A DNA stretch of 64,000 nucleotides from NCBI RefSeq assembly GCF_026339875.1, contig NZ_JAPEPZ010000001.1:3038001-3102000 (forward strand). Direction: 5' to 3'. The position numbers and the translations under genes are program-made. The notes below the pieces were generated by a model. That model searched no databases. It had not been told where the DNA came from and worked only from the letters and a program-made list of their open reading frames with translations. The stretch comes from Streptomyces sp. NBC_01571 (lineage in GTDB: Bacteria; Actinomycetota; Actinomycetes; Streptomycetales; Streptomycetaceae). Shown here in pieces: positions 52,176 to 59,927 of the stretch; the stretch's first letter is position 1, and each line of letters starts with the position of its first letter.

Positions 52176-52340
52176 ACCCGCAAGGACCCGGAGGCGTTCG
52201 CCAGCCTCATCCACGACGTGGAGACGAAGATCTTCGGCCCGCTGCCGGACGAGACCTGGGTCTACCCGGGGCACGGCAACGACACGACTCTGGGTGCCGA
52301 GCGCCCGCACCTGCCGGAGTGGCACGCGCGCGGCCGGTGA
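52155..52340 (+). pseudogene. Orphan 3' end of the MBL-fold metallo-hydrolase gene
   Basis: From FPGGVGNTRKDPEAF onward this frame aligns, without gaps, to the last 60 residues of the hydrolase at 40510-41163 (LPDETWVYPGHGNDTTLG against LPDETWIYPGHGNDTTLG) and ends ARGR. Upstream sequence has no homology. Internal wording such as VGNTRKDPEAFASL is what I recall for undisturbed Streptomyces homologues, so this is probably the displaced native end. Confidence 0.85.
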
Positions 52341-52680
52341 TCGCGGGCCGTCCGGCGGAACCCCGGCCGGGGCGTGAAGCAGCCGGGAGCGCGCCCCGTG
52401 TGAATCGGATGCACGCGTCGGCGCCCCGCGCGCGCTCCCGGCGTGCGCAGTGGTGCAGTCCACTGGAAGCTGCCCCGCACAGGATGACGGCTCCTGTGGT
52501 GGAACGGGCCGCCGGCCTTCGATCCCCACGCTCGGCCGGCGGCCCCGGCGAAGCCCCCGCCGGAGCGATCGGCCGGGCTTCTCGCCGAGCGTTCACGGGA
52601 CTGCAACACACGTTCCCACTATGCGGACAATTACCGCTGTGACCTCGACAAACGGCATGGTGCACTGCCACTCTCCCGCC
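52341..52680. other. Non-coding upstream region of the amino-acid ABC importer
   Basis: These 340 bases contain no supported gene. The AT-richer stretch near 52620 (ACAATTACCG) is a possible promoter. In-frame upstream starts for the binding-protein gene exist at 52621, 52639 and 52657. Confidence 0.4.
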
Positions 52681-53574
52681 ATGCCTCTCGCCCAACGCGC
52701 TCTGCGCCGCGCCGCGTCCACCGCCACCGTCGCCCTGCTCGCCGTCGCCGTGGGCTGTGCCCCGCAGCCGGAAGGCAAGGCCTCCGACAAGGCTTCCGGA
52801 AAGACCGGGAAGACCGGGGGGACCTGCGCGAAGGGCGCGTTGGGCACCCGGTCGTCCGGCGAACTGACGGTCGCGACCGACGAACCCGCGTACGAACCGT
52901 GGTTCAAGGACGACAAGCCCGCCAACGGCAAGGGCTTCGAGTCGGCGGTCGCGTACGCCGTGGCGAAGCAGCTCGGCTACGACAGGTCCAAGGTCGTCTG
53001 GCAGACCGTCCCCTTCAACAAGGCCTTCGCGCCCGGTGAGAAGACCTTCGACTTCGACATCAACCAGGTGTCGATCAGCGCCGAGCGCAAGAAGGCCGTG
53101 GACTTCTCGTCCGGCTACTACGACGTCCGCCAGGCCGTCATCGCGCTCAAGGGCTCCAAGGCGGCCGGGGCGAAGAGCCTCGCGGACCTCAAGGGCGTGA
53201 AACTCGGCGCCCAGGTCGGCACCACCAGCCTGAACTACATCGACGACGTGGTGAAGCCGGACCGGCAGCCCGCCGCGTACGCCAAGAACGACCAGGCCAA
53301 GTCCGCGCTGAAGAACGGTCAGGTCGACGCCATCGTGGTCGATCTGCCGACCGCCTTCTACATCACCGCGGCCGAGGTGACGGACGCGAAGATCGTCGGG
53401 CAGTTCGAGAACACCGGTGGCACGCCGGAGCAGTTCGGACTCGTCCTCGACAAGGGCAGCGCGCTCACCCCGTGCGTGACCAAGGCCGTGGACGCGCTGC
53501 GCGAGGACGGCACGCTCGCCTCGATCGAGAAGCAGTGGCTGTCCGAGGCCGTCGACGCTCCGGTGCTCAAGTGA
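52681..53574 (+). CDS. ABC transporter substrate-binding lipoprotein (polar amino acid type)
   Basis: A 297-residue lipoprotein: basic N-terminus, hydrophobic segment and lipobox LLAVAVGC near residue 24, then a family-3 solute-binding fold starting GELTVATDEPAYEPWFKD near 60, with KGFESAVAYAVAKQLG and FDFDINQVSISAERKKAVDFS. Likely binds a polar amino acid or its relative. ATG at 52681 gives the best signal peptide; starts up to 60 bases upstream are possible. GTGA overlap with the permease gene. Confidence 0.9.
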   Translation: MPLAQRALRRAASTATVALLAVAVGCAPQPEGKASDKASGKTGKTGGTCAKGALGTRSSGELTVATDEPAYEPWFKDDKPANGKGFESAVAYAVAKQLGYDRSKVVWQTVPFNKAFAPGEKTFDFDINQVSISAERKKAVDFSSGYYDVRQAVIALKGSKAAGAKSLADLKGVKLGAQVGTTSLNYIDDVVKPDRQPAAYAKNDQAKSALKNGQVDAIVVDLPTAFYITAAEVTDAKIVGQFENTGGTPEQFGLVLDKGSALTPCVTKAVDALREDGTLASIEKQWLSEAVDAPVLK

Positions 53575-54485
53575 CCGTCACGAAGGAGGAGTCGGGAGAA
53601 AGCCCGGGAGAGGACTCCGGCGAGGGTGACCTGGCCGGGACGTACGTTCCGTCGCGACGACGCATCGAACGGGAGCGCTACAAGCGGGCCCGGGCCCGCC
53701 GGGCGACGGCGATCGCCGCGCTCTCCACCCTGGTGACAGGCGCCGCCCTCTATCTCGTCGTCGTCAGCGCGCCCGGCTGGCAGCGCACCCAGGAGACGTT
53801 CTTCAACGGCCGGTACGCGCGCGAGGCGTTCCCCAAGGTCCTGGAAGGGCTCTGGCTCAACGTCCGGCTGCTCCTGGTCTGCGGTGTCGCCGTCCTCGTC
53901 CTGGGCATGCTGATCGCCGTCGCCCGCACCCTGCGCGGCCCGGTGTTCTTCCCGGTGCGCGCGCTCGCCGCCGCGTACACGGACTTCTTCCGCGGACTCC
54001 CGCTGATCATCAACCTGATGATCGTGGTCCTGGGCGTCCCCGCGCTGCGATTGCAGGGCGTCACCGTGGACCCGGTGCTGCTAGGCGGTACGGCGCTCAC
54101 CCTGACGTACTCGGCCTACGTCGCCGAGGTGTTCCGGGCCGGCATCGAGTCCATCCACCCCTCACAGCGCGCGGCGGCCCGCTCGCTCGGTCTCACCAAC
54201 CGGCAGGCCCTGCGGTACGTCGTCCTCCCCCAGGCCGTACGCCGCCAGGTGCCGCCGCTCCTCAACGACCTGGTCTCCCTCCAGAAGGACACCGGGCTCG
54301 TGTCGATCGGCGGCGCGGTCGACGCGGTGCGCGCCGCGGACATCATCGTGGGCCGCAGTCTCAACTACACGCCGTACATCGTCGCGGGACTGGTCTTCGT
54401 CGCCCTGACCATCCCGATGACCCGCTTCACGGACTGGGTCACGGGCCGGATGGACCGTCGGCGGGCGCAGGGAGGGGCCATATGA
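53571..54485 (+). CDS. Amino acid ABC transporter permease
   Basis: A 304-residue permease with an acidic, charged N-terminal extension of about 45 residues. Five or so hydrophobic segments follow, with the EAA loop EVFRAGIESIHPSQRAAARSLGLTN near residue 195, typical of HisM/GlnP-type permeases. GTG at 53571 overlaps the binding-protein stop, and the ATPase ATG overlaps its own stop. Operon of three. Confidence 0.94.
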   Translation: MTVTKEESGESPGEDSGEGDLAGTYVPSRRRIERERYKRARARRATAIAALSTLVTGAALYLVVVSAPGWQRTQETFFNGRYAREAFPKVLEGLWLNVRLLLVCGVAVLVLGMLIAVARTLRGPVFFPVRALAAAYTDFFRGLPLIINLMIVVLGVPALRLQGVTVDPVLLGGTALTLTYSAYVAEVFRAGIESIHPSQRAAARSLGLTNRQALRYVVLPQAVRRQVPPLLNDLVSLQKDTGLVSIGGAVDAVRAADIIVGRSLNYTPYIVAGLVFVALTIPMTRFTDWVTGRMDRRRAQGGAI

Positions 54486-55252
54486 ACGACACTCCGGCGA
54501 TGACCGGCGCTCCGGTGCTGCGGATGGAGTCCGTCCGCAAGACCTTCGGCGAGACGGTGGTGCTGCGGGACGTCGACCTGGACGTCGCCCCGCACACGGT
54601 GACCGCGCTGATCGGCGCCTCCGGCTCGGGCAAGTCGACCCTGCTGCGCTGCGCGAACCTCCTGGAGGAGATCGACGACGGCGCGATCTGGCTCGACGAC
54701 GAGGAGATCACCCACCCACGGGCCGACCAGGACGCCGTACGTCGCCGTATCGGCGTGGTCTTCCAGGCCTACAACCTCTTTCCGCACATGACGGTCCTGG
54801 AGAACATCACGCTCGCCCCGCGTCGTGTGCACGGCGCGAGCCGCGCCGAGGCTGAGGCGCACGCCCGGGAACTGCTGGACCGGCTCGGCCTCGGCGCCAA
54901 GGCCGGCGAGTACCCCGACCGACTCAGCGGCGGCCAGCAGCAACGGGCCGCGGTCGTCCGCGCGTTGGCCGTACGTCCCCGGCTGCTGCTGCTCGACGAG
55001 ATCACCGCCGCCCTCGACCCGGAGCTCGTGGGCGAGGTGCTGGCCGTCGTCCGGGACCTGAAGGACGAGGGCATGACGATGGTGCTGGCCACCCATGAGA
55101 TGGGCTTCGCCCGCGAGGTGGCCGACCAGGTGTGCTTCCTGGACGGTGGTGTGGTCCTCGAACGCGGCACGGCCGAGGCGGTCTTCGGGAACCCGCGCGA
55201 GGAGCGCACCCGGCGGTTCCTGCGCCGGATCGTGGAGGCGGGACGGCTCTGA
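54482..55252 (+). CDS. Amino acid ABC transporter ATP-binding protein
   Basis: A 256-residue ATPase of the polar amino acid family. Walker [15 protein letters not shown] near residue 42, signature LSGGQQQRAAV near 148, Walker B LLLLDEITAALDPE near 170 (Ile instead of Pro after Glu, as in several members) and ATHEMGFAREVADQV near 200. Coupled to the permease gene. Last gene of the importer operon, convergent with aroQ. Confidence 0.95.
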   Translation: MNDTPAMTGAPVLRMESVRKTFGETVVLRDVDLDVAPHTVTALIGASGSGKSTLLRCANLLEEIDDGAIWLDDEEITHPRADQDAVRRRIGVVFQAYNLFPHMTVLENITLAPRRVHGASRAEAEAHARELLDRLGLGAKAGEYPDRLSGGQQQRAAVVRALAVRPRLLLLDEITAALDPELVGEVLAVVRDLKDEGMTMVLATHEMGFAREVADQVCFLDGGVVLERGTAEAVFGNPREERTRRFLRRIVEAGRL

Positions 55253-55268
55253 ACCGCGCCTCTGCCGG

Positions 55269-55742
55269 TCAGGCCTCCGTCTTCCCCGTTCCCGCCAGCG
55301 CCGCGACCCGCTCCACCGCGAACGCGTACCCCTGCACGCCGCATCCGGCGATGACCCCGTCGGCTCGCAGGGAGACGTACGAGTGGTGCCGGAACTCCTC
55401 GCGCTGGTGGATGTTGGAGATGTGGACCTCCACCACCGGCAGTCCGTCACAGGTGTTGAGCGCGTCCAGGATCGCGACAGAAGTGTGCGAGTAGGCGGCC
55501 GGGTTGATCACGATCCCGGCGTGGTTCTGCCGTGCCTCGTGGATCCAGTCGACCAGTTCGCCCTCGTGGTTGGACTGGCGGAAGTCCACCGTGCCGCCGT
55601 GCACGGCCGCCGCCTTGGCGCACAGGGCCTCGACGTCGGCGAGCGTGTCGGAACCGTAGATCTCCGGCTGCCGCTGCCCGAGAAGGTTCAGATTGGGCCC
55701 GTTGAGAATCATGATCGGGGTGGTGGCGAGGGTGCGGGGCAC
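55269..55742 (-). CDS. aroQ: Type II 3-dehydroquinate dehydratase
   Basis: AroQ dehydrates 3-dehydroquinate in the shikimate pathway or reverses this in quinate catabolism. The 157-residue protein has [20 protein letters not shown] near residue 12, with catalytic Tyr, [17 protein letters not shown] near 53, [17 protein letters not shown] near 77 and [21 protein letters not shown] near 102. GTG at 55742. It stands alone, facing the importer operon; the family normally forms a dodecamer. Confidence 0.95.
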   Translation of the reverse strand: MPRTLATTPIMILNGPNLNLLGQRQPEIYGSDTLADVEALCAKAAAVHGGTVDFRQSNHEGELVDWIHEARQNHAGIVINPAAYSHTSVAILDALNTCDGLPVVEVHISNIHQREEFRHHSYVSLRADGVIAGCGVQGYAFAVERVAALAGTGKTEA

Positions 55743-56038
55743 GGTTCCTCCGGTCCTTCCAGGTCTGCCGGCCCTTCAAGGACCGCTGCTCAGACCCCGG
55801 TTTATCACGGTGCGACGCGTCCGTGACCGTCCGTGCGCGTCCCTCGTGACTACGCCCCCGGCCTCACGATCGTCGCGGCGTGGCCCCGGGACAGGACGGT
55901 CCCCGACCGGTCGTCCCCCAAGGGGGAGCAATCCGTGTCGACGTAACCGCGCCCGGCGCATCACCGTCACCTGCTGACACACCCTGCGCTCCCGCACGCC
56001 CCCCGTAACCGTTGGTCACTGTGGGTAGTTGACGCGGC

Positions 56039-57340
56039 ATGCACGACGTACGCACCGTTAGGGCGCCCTCCATGGTCAGGCTCGCGGCCGCCTCGCTGGT
56101 CGGGACGGCCATCGAGTTCTACGACTTCTTCGTCTACGGGACCGCTGCCGCGCTCGTCCTGGGGCCACTGTTCTTCCCCACTTTCTCGCCGCTGGCCGGG
56201 ACGCTCGCGGCCTTCGCGACGTTCGGCGTCGGATTCGTCGCGCGCCCTCTCGGCTCGGTGCTGTTCGGGCACATCGGTGACCGGCGCGGACGGCGGCCGG
56301 TGCTCGTCGCCTCGCTGCTGCTGACCGGCGCGGCGACGGTCGCGGTCGGCTGCGTGCCGACGTACGACACCCTCGGCGCGGCCGCTCCCGCGCTCCTTCT
56401 CGTGCTGCGGTTCCTGCAGGGGCTCGGGCTCGGCGGGGAGTGGGGCGGGGCGGTACTGCTGACCGCCGAGCACGCGCCCGCCGAGCGCCGCGGGCTGTGG
56501 TCCAGTTTCCCGCAGATGGGCCCCTCACTGGGGTTCGTGCTGGCCAACGGTGTGATGCTGGTGCTGTCGGCGGCACTGTCCGACGCGCAGTTCGCCGAGT
56601 GGGGGTGGCGGGTGCCGTTCTGGGCCTCGGGCGCGCTCGCGGCGGCGGGGCTGTGGCTGCGCGGCTCGCTACCGGAGAGTCCTCGGTTCCTGGAGGTGTG
56701 CGACCACTCGCGGGCGCCGATCGTGGAGGTGGTGCGCGACCACTGGCGCCTGGTGCTGCTGACGGCCGGCGGCCTCGCGGTCGGATACGCGGTTTTCTAC
56801 GCCGTGACGACCTGGGCCCTCGCCTACGGTGTCGAGCGGCTCGGCGTGAGCCGTACCGTCATGCTGGCCTGCATCATGGCCGCCGTGGTGGTGAAGGGCT
56901 CCCTGACCCCCGTGGTCGCGCTGCTCGGCGACCGGTACGGACGGCGGCCGCTGTGTCTGGCCGGGTGCACGGGGGCCGCGCTGTGGATGTTCCCGATGAT
57001 CGCGCTGCTGTCCACCGGCGAACCACTGCTGATGTTCCTCGGGTTCCTGGTCGCGCTGCTCACCTTCATCACGATGTTCGCCGTGATCGCCGCGTATCTG
57101 CCTGAGTTGTACGAGCCTCGGGTGCGCTGCACGGGTGCGGCGGTGGGCTACAACCTGGGCGGGGTCCTCGGGGGCGCGCTCACGCCGATCGTGGCGACGG
57201 CGGTGGCCGACGGAGAGCGGGTTCCCTGGGGCGTGGCCGCGTATCTGACGGGGGTCGCGCTGCTCAGCCTGGGGTGCTTCGCGCTGCTGCCGGAGACCCG
57301 GCCGGTGCCCCGCCTGGCCGTCTCGGCCGTCACCGAATGA
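56039..57340 (+). CDS. MHS-family MFS symporter
   Basis: A 433-residue metabolite:proton symporter with about twelve hydrophobic segments. Family hallmarks are GTAIEFYDFFVYGTAAALVLG at residue 22, GHIGDRRGRRPVL near 78, QGLGLGGEWGGAVLLTAEHAP near 125, and LPESPRFLEV near 215. Relatives carry dicarboxylates, aromatic acids, shikimate or betaine; the neighbouring aroQ makes a shikimate- or quinate-like substrate possible, but that is only context. Confidence 0.9.
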   Translation: MHDVRTVRAPSMVRLAAASLVGTAIEFYDFFVYGTAAALVLGPLFFPTFSPLAGTLAAFATFGVGFVARPLGSVLFGHIGDRRGRRPVLVASLLLTGAATVAVGCVPTYDTLGAAAPALLLVLRFLQGLGLGGEWGGAVLLTAEHAPAERRGLWSSFPQMGPSLGFVLANGVMLVLSAALSDAQFAEWGWRVPFWASGALAAAGLWLRGSLPESPRFLEVCDHSRAPIVEVVRDHWRLVLLTAGGLAVGYAVFYAVTTWALAYGVERLGVSRTVMLACIMAAVVVKGSLTPVVALLGDRYGRRPLCLAGCTGAALWMFPMIALLSTGEPLLMFLGFLVALLTFITMFAVIAAYLPELYEPRVRCTGAAVGYNLGGVLGGALTPIVATAVADGERVPWGVAAYLTGVALLSLGCFALLPETRPVPRLAVSAVTE

Positions 57341-57415
57341 CCACCGGTCACCGAGCGCCGGCCCAGGGCCGGCCACCGGCCGCGACGTGGACGTCGATCA
57401 CCGGGCGGGCGCCGT

Positions 57416-58516
57416 CTAGGGGTTGACCGCCAGTTCCAGGTACGCCGCGAAGAGCACCAGATGGACGCCTCCCTGGAGAGGCGTGGCGCGCCCGGGGACG
57501 ACCGTCAGGGAGCTGACGACCACGGTCAGCACGAGCAGCACCATATGGGTGGCGCCGAGGCCGAGGACCAGCGGCCCGGAGAGCCAGACGGACGCCAGAG
57601 CGACCGCGGGAATCGTCAGGCCGATGCTGGCCATCGCGGAGCCGAGCGCCAGGTTGAGACTGGTCTGCACGCGGTCGCGACGGGCCGACCGGAGCGCGGC
57701 GATGGTCTCGGGGAGCAGAACGAGCAGTGCGATGATCACGCCGACCACGGACTGTGGCAGGCCGGCCGCCTCGACACCGGACTCGATGGTGGGCGAGACG
57801 CCCTTGGCCAGACCGACCACGCCCACCAGCGCGAGGGCGAGCAGCCCCAGACTGATCCTCGCGGCGCGGGCGGACGGGGCGTCCGCGTGCTCGTCCACCT
57901 CGATCACCTGGCCCTGGCGGGTGATCGGCAGGAAGTAGTCGCGGTGCCGCACGGTCTGGGTCGCCACGAACAGGCCGTACAGGACGAGCGAGGCGAGCGC
58001 GGCGAAGGTGAGCTGGACCGTGGAGAACTCGGGGCCCGGCTTGCTGGTGGTGAAGGCCGGGAAGACCAGGCTCAGTGTCGCGAGCGTCGCGACGGTCGCC
58101 AGGGCGGCGCCCGTGCCCTCGGCGTTGAAGACGGCGAGCCCGTGGCGCAGGGAGGCGACGAGCAGACACACCCCCACGATGCCGTTACAGGTGATCATCA
58201 CGGCCGCGAACACCGTGTCGCGGGCGAGGGTCGAGCTCTTGGCGCCGCCGTCCGCCATCAGGGTGACGATCAGAGCCACCTCGATGATCGTGACGGCGAC
58301 GGCGAGCACGAGGGAGCCGAAGGGTTCACCGACCCGGTGCGCCACCACCTCCGCGTGGTGGACGGCTGCCAGCACCGCCCCGGCGAGGACCAGGGTCACC
58401 AGCGCGACCATCGCGCCGGGCAGGCCGCGCCCCCAGGTGAGGACGAGCAGGACCACCGCGACGACGGGCACGACGGCCGTCCACCGTGTCACGAGTGACC
58501 GGAGCGGAACGATCAT
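57416..58516 (-). CDS. CaCA-family cation/proton exchanger (ChaA-like)
   Basis: A 366-residue membrane protein with about eleven hydrophobic segments. The duplicated alpha-repeats are visible: AVTIIEVALIVTLM near residue 75 and VLLPETIAALRSARRDRVQTSLNLALGSAMASIGLT near 265, each with the acidic residue that binds the cation. Likely exchanges calcium or sodium for protons. ATG at 58516. Convergent with the MHS-family symporter and next to terC. Confidence 0.9.
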   Translation of the reverse strand: MIVPLRSLVTRWTAVVPVVAVVLLVLTWGRGLPGAMVALVTLVLAGAVLAAVHHAEVVAHRVGEPFGSLVLAVAVTIIEVALIVTLMADGGAKSSTLARDTVFAAVMITCNGIVGVCLLVASLRHGLAVFNAEGTGAALATVATLATLSLVFPAFTTSKPGPEFSTVQLTFAALASLVLYGLFVATQTVRHRDYFLPITRQGQVIEVDEHADAPSARAARISLGLLALALVGVVGLAKGVSPTIESGVEAAGLPQSVVGVIIALLVLLPETIAALRSARRDRVQTSLNLALGSAMASIGLTIPAVALASVWLSGPLVLGLGATHMVLLVLTVVVSSLTVVPGRATPLQGGVHLVLFAAYLELAVNP

Positions 58517-58653
58517 GCAGCGATCGTCGCAGGCGTGGACGACCCCCGCATTCCGATGGAGCGCCGCCCCCGGCGACCGGAAGCCCCGGGAGGACCGCGC
58601 GACAGTTCAACCGCGCAACCGTCCCGGGATGCCCGCTCCCGCGCCCGACGCGG

Positions 58654-59643
58654 TCAGACGTCGACGCTGTCCTTCTGAGTGCCTTCGGCGTTCTCCCGCG
58701 CCGTCCGCTTCCTCGTGGCCGTCAGGCTGGTGATCGTCGTGACGATCAGGACCGCGCAGATGACGCCGAGCGAGACCGGGATGGATATCTCGGGGACGTG
58801 GGCGCCGGACTCGTGGAGCGCGTGCAGCACGAGCTTGACGCCGATGAAGCCGAGGATGACCGACAGGCCGTAGGAGAGGTGGACCAGCTTCTTCAGCAGA
58901 CCGCCGATCAGGAAGTACAGCTGACGCAGACCCATCAACGCGAACGCGTTGGCGGTGAAGACGATGTACGGGTCCTGGGTCAGGCCGAAGATGGCGGGGA
59001 TGGAGTCCAGTGCGAAGAGCACGTCCGTGGTGCCGATCGCGAGCATCACGACCAGCATCGGCGTCATGACGCGCTTGCCGTTGTGCTGGATCCACAGCTT
59101 GGTGCCGTGGTACCGGTCGGCCACACCGAAGCGCTTCTCCGCAGCCTTGAGCAGGCGGTTCTCCTCGAACTCCTCCTCGTCCTCGTCGGCCCGGGCCTCC
59201 TGGATCAGCTTCCAGGCCGTGTAGATGAGGAACACGCCGAAGATGTAGAAGACCCACGCGAAGTTCGCGATGATCGCGGCGCCCGCGGCGATGAAGATCG
59301 CGCGCAGGACCAGCGCTATGAGCACACCGACGAGGAGCACGCGCTGCTGGTACTGCGAGGGCACCGCGAACTTCGCCATGATCAGGACGAAGACGAAGAG
59401 GTTGTCCACACTCAGCGACTTCTCGGTGATGAAGCCCGCGAAGAACTCGCCGGCCGGCTGGCCGCCGGAGAAGACGAGCAGTCCCAGCCCGAACAGTCCG
59501 GCCAGAGCGATCCAGACGAGCGTCCAGATTCCGGCTTCCTTGATCGAGACGTCGTGCGGTTTGCGGCCGATGAAGAAGTCGACCGCGATGAGGGCGGCGA
59601 GGCCCAAGATCGTGAGGACCCAGAGGGTCAAGGAAACATTCAC
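58654..59643 (-). CDS. TerC-family integral membrane protein
   Basis: A 329-residue TerC/Alx protein with about nine hydrophobic segments. Conserved pieces are AVDFFIGRKPHDVSIKEAG near residue 22, FFAGFITEKSLSVDNLFVFVLIM near 70 with the Glu/Asp pair, and ALDSIPAIFGLTQDPYIVFTANAFALMGLRQLYF near 215. TerC relatives export manganese. A probable manganese riboswitch lies 48 bases upstream. GTG at 59643. Confidence 0.92.
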   Translation of the reverse strand: MNVSLTLWVLTILGLAALIAVDFFIGRKPHDVSIKEAGIWTLVWIALAGLFGLGLLVFSGGQPAGEFFAGFITEKSLSVDNLFVFVLIMAKFAVPSQYQQRVLLVGVLIALVLRAIFIAAGAAIIANFAWVFYIFGVFLIYTAWKLIQEARADEDEEEFEENRLLKAAEKRFGVADRYHGTKLWIQHNGKRVMTPMLVVMLAIGTTDVLFALDSIPAIFGLTQDPYIVFTANAFALMGLRQLYFLIGGLLKKLVHLSYGLSVILGFIGVKLVLHALHESGAHVPEISIPVSLGVICAVLIVTTITSLTATRKRTARENAEGTQKDSVDV

Positions 59644-59690
59644 TGCGCCTCCGGCAGTACGTAACGGCAGATTTCAGCGTCGTCGCTACC

Positions 59691-59816
59691 GGAGGTCTCT
59701 TCCACCCGTGTCCGGTGGGGCGCGTGGTGCGCCTTCCGGTCACGGGCCGGCGCCCCGGGATCTGGCCAGATCCGTATTGACGGGTACGCCGCAGCAGGTA
59801 GGGAGTACTCCCCTCC
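59691..59816 (-). ncRNA. Probable yybP-ykoY (manganese) riboswitch
   Basis: Read leftward, the RNA begins GGAGGGGAGTACTCCC, has the bulge-like CCGTCAATACGG stem early, GC-rich hairpins and closes with AGAGACCTCC, which pairs back with GGAGG. The 5' GGGGAGTA and 3' AGACCTCC are the conserved ends of the yybP-ykoY family, and the downstream terC gene is its usual partner. Mn2+ binding would switch terC on. I judged this by eye, without a covariance model. Confidence 0.6.
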
Positions 59817-59927
59817 GTGAGAACGAGAGTACCCGAATTACCAAGTGAAGGTAAAGGGATTGGTAAAAGAAATGCCAAGTTGGCTGGTCAGGGAGCTTTA
59901 CTGATGCTTGGTGAAGCGTCCCGACGG
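59817..59927 (-). promoter_or_regulatory. AT-rich promoter region upstream of the terC riboswitch
   Basis: This stretch is much lower in GC than its surroundings (for example GGTAAAGGGATTGGTAAAAG). The leftward promoter of the riboswitch-terC transcript is likely here, but a specific -35/-10 pair cannot be assigned. Confidence 0.45.
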
